Positions 17,176 to 24,824 of a DNA stretch of 64,000 nucleotides are shown piece after piece (position 1 is the first letter of the stretch; each line of letters begins with the position of its first letter). The DNA lies in assembly GCA_049889695.1 (NCBI GenBank), contig JBMHCX010000014.1, positions 8,786 through 72,785 on the forward strand. The letters are read 5' to 3'. The notes beneath the pieces are model-generated. The model ran no database searches. It saw only the letters and a list, made by a program, of their open reading frames with translations, and was not told where the DNA came from. This DNA comes from WTJH01 sp049889695 (lineage in GTDB: Bacteria > Bacteroidota > Bacteroidia > Flavobacteriales > Flavobacteriaceae). Made by a program: the position numbers and the translations under genes.

Positions 17176-17877
17176 TTAGTGCTGCTCTAATAAGGATGGG
17201 AGTTCATCGTTAAACCACTTGGCTTGGGTCAGTACTATGGCGTGTCCGCCAGGTAGCGTATCAAAAGAGCCGTTTAAATTTTTCACAGGAAATACGGTAT
17301 CTTCATCTCCGTGGATATGAATCGTTTGCTCTAAGGGTGATGTTTGTTGCCAATGCACTAAAGCATTGATGGCCCATGCAAGATATTCAGGGTCTCTCTC
17401 GGAAAGATATCTTTGGTATAATTCTAGTCTTTTTTGAATCCCTTTGCCAAAAGCAAATTGTGCTAGAGTATCTACGTTTTTCACCCATTTCAGGGGTAAA
17501 TATTTATGAATCCTCGTGTAGGTTGCCATCTTCATAGAAACGGGTAGTTCAGCGCGAGATTTAACAGTTGAGATCAACACAAGCTTTCGCACCTTTCTGA
17601 TCTTTGCCATTTCTTGAATCAAAACCCCTCCAAAAGATACGCCAACGAGTATTGGCTCCGCTTCCGGAATCCTTTCCCACATTCGTTTAGCGTAGTGCTG
17701 AAGACTTTCATCTTTCTCAGGAGGTATCCATGATAAACGGTTTAAACGGTAGGGAGCAGGAAAACTCCAATATTCGAAAATTTTAGGACTTGCTCCCATC
17801 CCGGGCATGAGGTAAATCGGGATTTCTGGAATATTTTTTTGGTTCAAAAGGCCGTTTTTTGTAAATTCGTGGTCCAA
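17176..17877 (-). CDS. Alpha/beta-hydrolase fold protein
   Basis: This 233-residue cytoplasmic protein has the nucleophile elbow 'GVSFGGVL' (G-x-S-x-G, Ser about residue 80), an oxyanion-region 'YLMPGMGASPKIFEYW' near residue 22, a likely acid in 'IHGDEDTVFPV' (about 188-198) and the catalytic His in 'LPGGHAIVL' (about 209-217). A complete catalytic triad is thus visible. Substrate is unknown; small esterases and thioesterases of this type cannot be separated by sequence reading alone. The first Met is taken as the start, with only 36 bases to the divergent GNAT start. It is convergent with the TPR-like gene. Confidence 0.83.
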   Translation of the reverse strand: MDHEFTKNGLLNQKNIPEIPIYLMPGMGASPKIFEYWSFPAPYRLNRLSWIPPEKDESLQHYAKRMWERIPEAEPILVGVSFGGVLIQEMAKIRKVRKLVLISTVKSRAELPVSMKMATYTRIHKYLPLKWVKNVDTLAQFAFGKGIQKRLELYQRYLSERDPEYLAWAINALVHWQQTSPLEQTIHIHGDEDTVFPVKNLNGSFDTLPGGHAIVLTQAKWFNDELPSLLEQH

Positions 17878-17913
17878 ACAAAATTAGAAATTCCCCTTCA
17901 ATTTAGACCACCT

Positions 17914-18207
17914 ATGGAAGACATTACTTTAGTGAATAACGAATTTTTACGTCAGTTTGAAGTTAAAATTCAAAATGAGCTTGCTAGAATCGAATATGCC
18001 GAACAAGAACGTAAAATTTTTCTCACTAAAATATCTATCCCCGAAGCCATAGCCTCCTCAGATTTGGAAGAGCAATTCATTGTTAAAGTAATGGAGTTTA
18101 TCGCTGACAAAAACATGAAGGTGGTACCTACCTCGCCTAAAATTGCTGGTTTTGTTCGTAAAAACAAAGCTTATAAATCCTTACTCCCCGTTGGTATTAA
18201 GCTGTAG
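17914..18207 (+). CDS. Small YjdJ-type GNAT-fold N-acetyltransferase-like protein
   Basis: This 97-residue protein, starting at ATG 17914 (M-E-D-I-T-L-V-N-N), shows the short GNAT pattern: a beta region 'FEVKIQNELARIEYAEQERKIFLTKISIPEA', then a helix 'LEEQFIVKVMEFIADKNMKVVPTSPKIAGFVRKNKAY' ending in the characteristic 'VxPxxxxxxxFxxxxxxY' strand. The acetyl-CoA-binding R/Q-x-x-G-x-G/A loop of typical members is degenerate here ('ASSDLEEQFIV'), so catalytic activity is uncertain. An open frame reaches back to 17839 inside the divergent hydrolase, but those 25 codons do not look native. It ends overlapping the convergent mtaB stop by 11 bases. Confidence 0.75.
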   Translation: MEDITLVNNEFLRQFEVKIQNELARIEYAEQERKIFLTKISIPEAIASSDLEEQFIVKVMEFIADKNMKVVPTSPKIAGFVRKNKAYKSLLPVGIKL

Positions 18208-19534
18208 GACGCACAAAACCTTCAGCATCAATCTCCCCTAATGCTACGGGCACTAGTCTATTAGCCAGGGCTGGATCCCAAGGCCGACGTACACGCACAT
18301 AGTTTTCGGTAAATCCTTCGATATATCCTTGCTTATTCTCCTTTTCAAAGAGAACTGTCTTGGTTTTTCCCAATTGACTTTCATAAAAGGCCCTCCGCTT
18401 TTTGACAGAAAGAGCTCTAAGCATCTTACTCCTTTTGTGCCGAATGTTCTTAGGAACTACTTCAGTCGATGCTGCTGCTAACGTATTGGGTCGTTCGGAA
18501 TAGGTGAAAACATGCAAATATCCAATAGGAAGCTCATTCAGAAATGTAAAGGTTTCCAAAAAGCGCTCTTCTGTTTCTCCAGGAAAACCAACGATAACAT
18601 CTACTCCTATACATGCGTCGGGCATGTGATCCAGAATTTTCTCAACTCTTTCTCGGTATAAAGGAGTGAGATATCTTCTGCGCATTTGTTTCAGGATAGC
18701 ATCACTACCACTCTGCAAAGGGATATGAAAATGAGGAACAAAAGATTCGCTTTGTGCTACAAATGAAATGGTTTCGTCCTTTAATAGGTTAGGCTCAATA
18801 GAAGAGATTCGTAACCGATCGATCCCGGGTTGAAGATCAAGTGCTTTAACGAGATCCAAAAAGGTATGCTCATGCTTTTTATTCCCGAACTCCCCTTTTC
18901 CATAGTCGCCAATATTTACGCCAGTCAGGACAATTTCTCGAATCCCATTTTCTGCAATTTTCCGTGCATTCAATAAAACATTCTCCAGCCGGTCGCTTCG
19001 AGAAACACCTCTGGCTTGGGGGATTGTGCAATAAGTACACTTGTAATCGCACCCATCCTGAACTTTTAAAAAAGCACGTGTCCGATCGTCGAGTGAATAA
19101 CTGCTTTCATACTGATGAACGGTTTCTATTTCACAAGCGTGAATTTGAGGCGATTCTAATTTTGTTAACTCGCCGATGAAGGATGGTAATTTAAATTTTT
19201 CATTTGCCCCCAGCACCAAGTCTACACCATCGATAGCGGCCAGCTCCTTCGGCTGCAATTGAGCATAACACCCAATAGCTGCGATAAAGGCTTTAGGATT
19301 TTTTTTCAGTGCTTTGCGTACAAGACCTTTAAATCGCTTGTCTGCATTTTCAGTAACAGAACAAGTATTGATCACATACACGTCGGCCAAACTTTCAAAA
19401 TCGACCTGCTGATAGGCTTGTTGTTCGAAGGATCGAGCAATCGTAGCTGTTTCCGAAAAATTCAGCTTACATCCCAAAGTATGAAAAGCAACCTTTGGAG
19501 TTGAAACGCGCTTAGCTGTTGAAGAAACTACCAT
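18197..19534 (-). CDS. mtaB: tRNA (N6-threonylcarbamoyladenosine(37)-C2)-methylthiotransferase MtaB
   Basis: This radical-SAM enzyme converts t6A37 to ms2t6A in ANN-decoding tRNAs. The 445-residue protein has an N-terminal UPF0004/MTTase domain with its three cluster Cys in 'TLGCKLNFSET', 'INTCSVTENADKR' and 'IGCYAQL'. The radical-SAM motif C-x3-C-x2-C is 'CDYKCTYC', followed by 'TGVNIGDYG', and a C-terminal TRAM-like beta domain. The 'CKxNxxE' start is typical of MtaB rather than MiaB or RimO. I choose ATG 19534; an open frame continues to 19702 but runs into the divergent substrate-binding-protein gene and its promoter and has no family similarity. Confidence 0.94.
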   Translation of the reverse strand: MVVSSTAKRVSTPKVAFHTLGCKLNFSETATIARSFEQQAYQQVDFESLADVYVINTCSVTENADKRFKGLVRKALKKNPKAFIAAIGCYAQLQPKELAAIDGVDLVLGANEKFKLPSFIGELTKLESPQIHACEIETVHQYESSYSLDDRTRAFLKVQDGCDYKCTYCTIPQARGVSRSDRLENVLLNARKIAENGIREIVLTGVNIGDYGKGEFGNKKHEHTFLDLVKALDLQPGIDRLRISSIEPNLLKDETISFVAQSESFVPHFHIPLQSGSDAILKQMRRRYLTPLYRERVEKILDHMPDACIGVDVIVGFPGETEERFLETFTFLNELPIGYLHVFTYSERPNTLAAASTEVVPKNIRHKRSKMLRALSVKKRRAFYESQLGKTKTVLFEKENKQGYIEGFTENYVRVRRPWDPALANRLVPVALGEIDAEGFVRPTA

Positions 19535-19587
19535 AGTTATTCTCTGATTAGACCCCTCAAAACTGGGAATAGAACAATAGTTTTGAA

Positions 19588-19595
19588 TACTTTTG
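19588..19595 (+). promoter_or_regulatory. Candidate -7 box for the substrate-binding lipoprotein gene
   Basis: TACTTTTG matches TAnnTTTG exactly and ends 25 bases before the ATG at 19621. It sits inside the rejected N-terminal extension of mtaB, which supports the shorter mtaB start. No -33 box was recognised. Confidence 0.45.
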
Positions 19596-19620
19596 GCAAA
19601 TATACCAACTCTGTCTTCAA

Positions 19621-21234
19621 ATGAAGTCTTTTGGACGTTTCTTCTCTGTGTTTTTAGCTTGTGCATCGCTACAATGCTCTTCCGGACCGAAAAATACCGC
19701 ACAAAATTTAGACGTATTTCGGTACAATGTTTATGGAGGAATTAGTTCTTTAGATCCGGCATTTGCTCGAAACCCGAGAAATATATGGCCGGTAAATCAG
19801 ATGTTTAATGGTTTGGTACAACTCGATCATGAACTCAATATTGTCCCCGAAATTGCTCAATCTTGGGACATAAGTGCCGATGGTCTACTCTATACATTTC
19901 AGCTGCGTGACGATGTGTATTTTCACGAATCCTCTTTGTTTGGACCAGAGAAAACTCGCGAGGTTGTGGCTAGTGATTTTGTGTATAGTTTTAATCGACT
20001 AAACGCCCCTGAAGTAGGGTCGCCGGGAGCTTGGGTGCTGAATACTGTGGCGGCTTACAAGGCACTAGACACACATACATTTCAAGTCCAACTAAAATAC
20101 CCTTTCCCCGCTTTTTTAGGCTTGCTAACGATGCGCTATTGTAGTGTAGTTCCCAGAGAAGTAGTTGAGCACTTTGGAGAAGATTTTCGCCAACACCCCA
20201 TTGGTACGGGTCCTTTTTATTTTAAACGATGGGAAGAAGAGGTGAAGTTAGTCTTGCGGAAAAACCCTCGTTATTTTGAAAAAGACAGTCGTGGCCAACA
20301 ACTCCCCTATCTGGAAGCCGTGTCGATTCGATTCATAGAAGACTTGCAAAGTGAATTCTTGTTATTCATGCAGGGAGAATTAGATTTTCTGAACTCTCTG
20401 GACGCCTCCTATAAAGATGAACTTTTAACGGCCGAAGGGAATCTACAACAGAAATATGCGGATAAACTCCAAATCATCAAAGGCCCTTATTTAAATACAG
20501 AATACATTGGGTTTTACTTGGATCAAGATCATCCAGCCCTTCGGTCGCCAGAAATTCGAGAAGCCATCAATATTGGTTTTGATCGAAAACAAATGCTTCG
20601 TTATTTAAGAAATAATATTGGAAATGAAGCGTCTCAAGGAATCATCCCCAAGGGTTTAGCAGGGACTTCAAGCACTTCCTGGGAATACAATCCTGAACGA
20701 GCAAAGCAGCTGGTTCAAGCGTTTGAAAAAAAACACAACTTAAAACCAAAACTGCGCCTAGCCACAGATGCCAACTACCTAGATATATGTGAATTTTTAC
20801 AACGAGAATTACAAAAGGTAGGGATTGACATTCAAATCGACCTGATGCCTCCTGCAAGTCTGCGGCAAGCGAAGTCCTCTGGAAAACTGGAAATGTTTAG
20901 AGCCAGCTGGATTGCCGACTATCCGGATGCAGAAAACTACCTTTCCCTTTTCTACAGCAAAAACTTTAGTCCTCGAGGCCCAAACTACACCCATTATAGA
21001 AACGAGACTTTCGATGGACAGTATGAGCTAGCCTTAAACACTCTTGCTCCTGAAAAAAGAAAAATACTCTATCAACAAATGGATAGTTTAGCCATGCAAG
21101 ATTATCCGATTGTACCCTTGTATTACGATGAAGTGATTCAATTCATCCCTAAAAATATCAAAGGACTCGTTCCAAACCCTATCAATCTATTGCATTTAAA
21201 AAGGGTCTATAAAACAAAAGACCACTCACAGTAA
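19621..21234 (+). CDS. Orphan DppA/OppA-type substrate-binding lipoprotein (SBP_bac_5)
   Basis: This 537-residue extracytoplasmic solute-binding protein of the peptide/nickel family has a signal peptide with a lipid-type Cys ('LACASLQCSS'). The core has 'GISSLDPAFARNPRNIWPVNQMFNGLVQLD', 'AQSWDISADGLLYTFQLRDDVYFHE', 'HPIGTGPFYFKRWEEE' and 'REAINIGFDRKQML', all hallmarks of the family. No permease or ATPase genes adjoin it, so it is either served by a transporter encoded elsewhere or is not a transporter component. The 5'-arm of the rpmE2 terminator hairpin lies over its last codons. It probably binds oligopeptides, but the ligand is not readable. Confidence 0.88.
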   Translation: MKSFGRFFSVFLACASLQCSSGPKNTAQNLDVFRYNVYGGISSLDPAFARNPRNIWPVNQMFNGLVQLDHELNIVPEIAQSWDISADGLLYTFQLRDDVYFHESSLFGPEKTREVVASDFVYSFNRLNAPEVGSPGAWVLNTVAAYKALDTHTFQVQLKYPFPAFLGLLTMRYCSVVPREVVEHFGEDFRQHPIGTGPFYFKRWEEEVKLVLRKNPRYFEKDSRGQQLPYLEAVSIRFIEDLQSEFLLFMQGELDFLNSLDASYKDELLTAEGNLQQKYADKLQIIKGPYLNTEYIGFYLDQDHPALRSPEIREAINIGFDRKQMLRYLRNNIGNEASQGIIPKGLAGTSSTSWEYNPERAKQLVQAFEKKHNLKPKLRLATDANYLDICEFLQRELQKVGIDIQIDLMPPASLRQAKSSGKLEMFRASWIADYPDAENYLSLFYSKNFSPRGPNYTHYRNETFDGQYELALNTLAPEKRKILYQQMDSLAMQDYPIVPLYYDEVIQFIPKNIKGLVPNPINLLHLKRVYKTKDHSQ

Positions 21235-21248
21235 ACTGAAAGTGGTCT
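21210..21248 (-). terminator. Intrinsic terminator for rpmE2
   Basis: On the minus strand the 8-bp stem AGACCACT (21248-21241) / AGTGGTCT (21226-21219) has a 14-base loop and is followed by the T-rich TTTGTTTTAT. It overlaps the last five codons of the convergent substrate-binding-protein gene. In the plus direction no T-tract follows, so it should act mainly on rpmE2 transcripts. Confidence 0.75.
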
Positions 21249-21270
21249 ATAAAAAAATTGAAGTTTAAAA

Positions 21271-21522
21271 CTATTTTTTAAACTTGGAATATTTGTTTTT
21301 GAACTTATCGATACGTCCGGCAGTATCCACCAATTTAGATTTACCAGTATAGTATGGATGGGATGTACGAGAGATTTCAAGCTTCACAACAGGGTAAGTT
21401 ACCCCATCGACTTCTATAGTTTCTTTAGTGTTGGCTGTAGATTTTGTGATAAACACATCATCATTAGACATATCCTTGAATGCTACAAGGCGATAGTTTT
21501 CTGGATGTATACCTTCTTTCAT
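21271..21522 (-). CDS. rpmE2: 50S ribosomal protein L31, type B (zinc-free)
   Basis: This 83-residue protein begins 'MKEGIHPENYRLVAFKD' and contains 'DGVTYPVVKLEISRTSHPYYTGKSK' and 'GRIDKFKNKY', the type B L31 pattern. It lacks the Cys-x-x-Cys motif of zinc-binding L31, so it is the zinc-independent paralogue. In many bacteria type B L31 is induced under zinc limitation. No Zur-box-like palindrome was recognised upstream, and in Bacteroidota it is often the only L31, so zinc regulation should not be assumed. It has its own -7 box and terminator. Confidence 0.97.
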   Translation of the reverse strand: MKEGIHPENYRLVAFKDMSNDDVFITKSTANTKETIEVDGVTYPVVKLEISRTSHPYYTGKSKLVDTAGRIDKFKNKYSKFKK

Positions 21523-21541
21523 CTCATTAATTTAAGGAGTG

Positions 21542-21549
21542 CAAATTTA
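21542..21549 (-). promoter_or_regulatory. Candidate -7 box for rpmE2
   Basis: On the minus strand this is TAAATTTG, an exact TAnnTTTG match, 19 bases before the rpmE2 ATG. A -33 TTTG was not recognised. Confidence 0.45.
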
Positions 21550-21628
21550 ATAAAAAACTTTTATTCCTCCTTATAAAATTAATAAACTAAATTAGTGCTA
21601 AGAATTTAAACCAACACAAACAAAACTT

Positions 21629-22150
21629 ATGGATCAACAACTCACTACCGGTAAAGCAGCATTAATCTATGGAGGACTCCTCGGAGCTGCTACCCTAGTC
21701 TTTTCATTCATGCTGTATTTCTTAGATATGCACTATCAGCAAAGTACTATCCAAACAGTCGTTAGTATTGCTCTGATGGTCGGGTTCACCGCTTGGGGGA
21801 TGGTGGCCTTCCGACAATCGAACGACGGGTTTATGAGCCTTTCTGAAGGATTAAAAGTAGGCATGGGGATTTCATTAATCTCTGGTGTCATTGGTATCGC
21901 AACGAGTCTGCTCATCACAGAAGTACTGGATCCAGACACCATGACGAAAGCAATGGACATTGCCTTCGAAAAAGTACGCATTGAAAATCCTGAACTGACA
22001 GAAGAACAAATACAAGCTTCTCGAGAAATGCAGGAGCGTTTTTCAACTCCAGTAATCCGAAGTACGTTTATCATTATTTGGACCCTTTTCATCGGTTTTA
22101 TCATATCCCTCATCACTGGACTAATTGTAAAAAAATCCCAGCCAGAATAG
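21629..22150 (+). CDS. DUF4199 family membrane protein
   Basis: This 173-residue protein has four predicted membrane helices ('ALIYGGLLGAATLVFSFMLYFL', 'VVSIALMVGFTAWGMVAF', 'GMGISLISGVIGIATSLLIT' and the C-terminal 'STFIIIWTLFIGFIISLITGLIV'). Between helices three and four lies a charged loop of about 45 residues ('DPDTMTKAMDIAFEKVRIENPELTEEQIQASREMQERF'). This is the DUF4199 layout, a Bacteroidota family of unknown function. It is the first gene of a five-gene plus-strand run; the glycosyltransferase follows after 36 bases. A DUF4199 gene next to a GT2 glycosyltransferase gene is an arrangement I know from other flavobacteria, so a role with lipid-linked glycosylation is possible but unproven. 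Confidence 0.87.
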   Translation: MDQQLTTGKAALIYGGLLGAATLVFSFMLYFLDMHYQQSTIQTVVSIALMVGFTAWGMVAFRQSNDGFMSLSEGLKVGMGISLISGVIGIATSLLITEVLDPDTMTKAMDIAFEKVRIENPELTEEQIQASREMQERFSTPVIRSTFIIIWTLFIGFIISLITGLIVKKSQPE

Positions 22151-22186
22151 GAAATTTCGGTAGTTTTGCTGGACAATTCTCTAGCT

Positions 22187-23134
22187 ATGGAATTATCGAT
22201 CGTTATTCCCTTACTCAACGAAGCGGAATCCCTGACAGAACTTTTCGACTGGATTAACCGATCGGTCGCTGATGATTTCGATGGGTATGAAGTAATTTTC
22301 ATAGACGACGGCTCTACCGATGGCTCTTGGAAAATCATTGAAGAACTTGCCCAAAAACATCAGCAGTTAAGAGGTATTCGCTTTGAACGAAACTTTGGAA
22401 AATCTCAAGCGTTACATGCTGGGTTTAAAGCTGCACGCGGGAGTTTAGTAGCGACCTTAGATGCGGACCTACAGGACTCACCCGAAGAATTAGTCCCGAT
22501 GAAAGCTCTTTTGCAAGCTAATCAACTGGACTTGGTCTCCGGTTGGAAAAAAAAGCGATACGATGCAGTTTTAACTAAAAACATCCCTTCTAAAGTCTAC
22601 AATTGGGCGGCCCGAAAAATTTCAAAAATAGAACTGCACGACTTTAATTGTGGGATCAAACTCTATCGCAAAGAAGTCGTTAAATCGGTGGAAGTATACG
22701 GGGAACTGCATCGTTACATCCCGGTTCTTGCTGCTCACAAAGGATTTGAGAAAATTGGAGAACACATTGTGCAACACCAAGCTCGAAAATACGGGAGTAC
22801 AAAATTTGGCAACGATCGTTTTGTCAAGGGGTTTCTAGACTTGCTCACCCTTTGGTTTCTCAATTCTTTTGGGAAAAGACCAATGCATTTTTTTGGTGCT
22901 CTTGGGTTAATTGTTTTTCTAGCAGCTTTTGTATTTATGGGCTATCTGGGTATCGACAAACTCTTTATCCATAAAAGCAGTAGACTGATCACCGAGCGTC
23001 CAGAATTTTTTATCGGACTCACCAGTATGATTTTAGGAGCTCAATTATTTATAGCCGGGTTTATCGGAGAATTGATCTTGATGGGACAACAACCCAATCG
23101 CTACACTATCCAACAAACCACACTTGACAGATGA
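22187..23134 (+). CDS. Family 2 glycosyltransferase with C-terminal membrane helices (DPM1/GtrB-like)
   Basis: This 315-residue protein starts M-E-L-S-I-V-I-P-L-L-N-E at ATG 22187; an upstream TTG at 22166 is less likely. The GT-A catalytic domain covers about residues 1-220: 'VIFIDDGSTDGSW', the metal-binding D-x-D in 'ATLDADLQDSPEEL' (about 90-103) and 'HDFNCGIKLYRKEVV'. Two C-terminal membrane helices follow ('FFGALGLIVFLAAFVFMGYLG' and 'FFIGLTSMILGAQLFIAGFIGELIL'). This layout is typical of enzymes that move a sugar from a nucleotide donor to undecaprenyl or polyprenyl phosphate at the cytoplasmic face. The last 4 bases overlap the phosphosugar mutase gene. Confidence 0.91.
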   Translation: MELSIVIPLLNEAESLTELFDWINRSVADDFDGYEVIFIDDGSTDGSWKIIEELAQKHQQLRGIRFERNFGKSQALHAGFKAARGSLVATLDADLQDSPEELVPMKALLQANQLDLVSGWKKKRYDAVLTKNIPSKVYNWAARKISKIELHDFNCGIKLYRKEVVKSVEVYGELHRYIPVLAAHKGFEKIGEHIVQHQARKYGSTKFGNDRFVKGFLDLLTLWFLNSFGKRPMHFFGALGLIVFLAAFVFMGYLGIDKLFIHKSSRLITERPEFFIGLTSMILGAQLFIAGFIGELILMGQQPNRYTIQQTTLDR

Positions 23135-24822
23135 ACCTAAAAGCCACCATTGAAACCTGGAAAAAGGCGCCCTTCGATAGTACTACTCAACAAGAAGTTG
23201 CTGCATTGGAAAACGATCCTGATCTTTTACAAGACGCATTCTATCAGGATCTTGCCTTTGGAACAGGAGGCATGCGCGGGATTATGGGGGTTGGCACCAA
23301 CCGTATTAACCGTTATACCTTGGGAAAAGCAGCCCAAGGACTCTCGAACTACCTGCAGCAATGTTATCCGGAAGAAAATATTAAGGTTGCCATAGCCTAT
23401 GATTGTCGGAATAACAGTCGTGAATTGGCCACTGAAGTAGCCAAGGTATTCAGCGCGAATCATATCCACGTATATCTATTCTCGGAATTGAGACCAACGC
23501 CACAACTCTCCTTTAGTGTTCGGCATTTCAACATGCATTGTGGTATTGTGCTGACAGCGTCCCACAACCCACCGGAATACAATGGCTTTAAAGTCTATTG
23601 GAAAGATGGTGGCCAAATTGTTCCGCCTGTAGATGGCGAATTAATTGAACACATTCAACAACTGGAATATTCCCAGATTCGTTTCGATGCCCAAGCAGAT
23701 TATATGCATATGTTTAATGCATCGGACGACGATAGCTATCACCAAGCGGTAATTGAAGATGCCGGAGGATATAGTCCCCAACCAGGGAATCTTAATATTG
23801 TTTTTACGCCTTTACACGGTACTTCTGTAACGGCTATTCCGCAAGTACTCGAAAAGGCAGGATATTCCCACGTACACATCATTGAAAGTCAACAAACCCC
23901 AGACGGAAATTTTCCAACCGTAAGTTCGCCAAATCCTGAAGAACCTCAGGCGCTTGCATTGGCCATAGAAAAAGCTATTGCCCTACAAGCAGACATCGCC
24001 TTTGGCACAGACCCCGATGCAGATCGGTTGGGAATAGTCGTCCCCGACCCTGAAGGAAAATATCATCTGTTGAACGGTAACCAGACCATGGTTGTCCTGA
24101 CAGATTTCTTGATCCGAAAGAATACTCTTTCACCCAATACCTATATTGCTTCTACCATTGTTTCCACACCCATGATGGAAGTCATGGCAAAGCATCATGG
24201 CATAAAACTTATACAAACCTTAACCGGATTTAAGTGGATTGGCGCTGAAATCGAGCAGAATACGGAAATGTCGTTTTTAGGAGGGGGTGAGGAAAGTTAT
24301 GGCTATCTCGTCGGCACTAAAGTTCGCGATAAGGATGCCGTTAGTGCAGCACTGCTGGCTTGTGAAATTGCGAGCAGCCTTAAATCCGAAGGAAAATCGT
24401 TTTACACCTATCTGATCGACTGCTACCGCAAGTACGGAGCATTTAAAGAGCGACTGGTGGCCATCAAAAAAGAAGGACAAAAAGGCGCACAAGCCATTCA
24501 ACATACAATGGAACGCTACCGGAAAAATCCTCCTGTATCCATCGCGGATATCAACATTAGATGTATTGAAGATTACGCCAAACAACAACGGTTTTTTCCA
24601 GACACTAAGGAAATAGAAGCCATTGCCCTACCCCAAGCAAATGTCTTAAAGTTTATTTTGGTGGATGGCTCAGAAATTGCCCTACGACCGAGTGGAACAG
24701 AACCTAAGATTAAACTTTACTGTAGTGTTCAAGCTCCATTTTCTTCCGATGAAAACTGGGAAACAACCGAACAAATACTCGAAAAAAAGCTCGACCAACT
24801 AGTAAATGCCATAGCAATATAA
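23131..24822 (+). CDS. Phospho-sugar mutase (phosphoglucomutase/phosphomannomutase family)
   Basis: This 563-residue cytosolic enzyme interconverts sugar 1- and 6-phosphates. The four-domain alpha-D-phosphohexomutase pattern is complete: the catalytic phosphoserine loop 'TASHNPPEYNGFKVYW' (about 141-156), the Mg-binding 'GTDPDADRLG' (about 291-300), the sugar-specificity loop 'GGGEESYGYLVG' (about 385-396) and the phosphate-binding 'RPSGTEPKIKLY' near residue 519. The length and 'GEESYG' motif fit the PgcA/PGM2-like long subgroup, so glucose 1,6-bisphosphate-type phosphoglucomutase is more likely than phosphomannomutase. It overlaps the glycosyltransferase by 4 bases, and the exporter follows after 2 bases, suggesting supply of activated sugar to the same pathway. 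Confidence 0.93.
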   Translation: MNLKATIETWKKAPFDSTTQQEVAALENDPDLLQDAFYQDLAFGTGGMRGIMGVGTNRINRYTLGKAAQGLSNYLQQCYPEENIKVAIAYDCRNNSRELATEVAKVFSANHIHVYLFSELRPTPQLSFSVRHFNMHCGIVLTASHNPPEYNGFKVYWKDGGQIVPPVDGELIEHIQQLEYSQIRFDAQADYMHMFNASDDDSYHQAVIEDAGGYSPQPGNLNIVFTPLHGTSVTAIPQVLEKAGYSHVHIIESQQTPDGNFPTVSSPNPEEPQALALAIEKAIALQADIAFGTDPDADRLGIVVPDPEGKYHLLNGNQTMVVLTDFLIRKNTLSPNTYIASTIVSTPMMEVMAKHHGIKLIQTLTGFKWIGAEIEQNTEMSFLGGGEESYGYLVGTKVRDKDAVSAALLACEIASSLKSEGKSFYTYLIDCYRKYGAFKERLVAIKKEGQKGAQAIQHTMERYRKNPPVSIADINIRCIEDYAKQQRFFPDTKEIEAIALPQANVLKFILVDGSEIALRPSGTEPKIKLYCSVQAPFSSDENWETTEQILEKKLDQLVNAIAI

Positions 24823-24824
24823 AG

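Noticed and set aside
19535..19702. N-terminal extension of mtaB by 56 residues
   Set aside because: It overlaps the divergent lipoprotein gene and its -7 box and shows no similarity to the MtaB family, which begins near residue 57 of the long frame.
21259..21285. AT-only inverted repeat (AAGTTTAAAA/TTTTAAACTT) at the rpmE2 stop as a terminator
   Set aside because: It is formed largely by the Lys/Phe codons at the end of rpmE2 and lacks G-C pairs and a following T-run. The hairpin at 21219-21248 is the better terminator.
21736..22338. 200-codon minus-strand frame across the DUF4199 and glycosyltransferase genes
   Set aside because: It is the complement of two well-supported genes. Its Ser/Met-rich translation has no recognisable domain.
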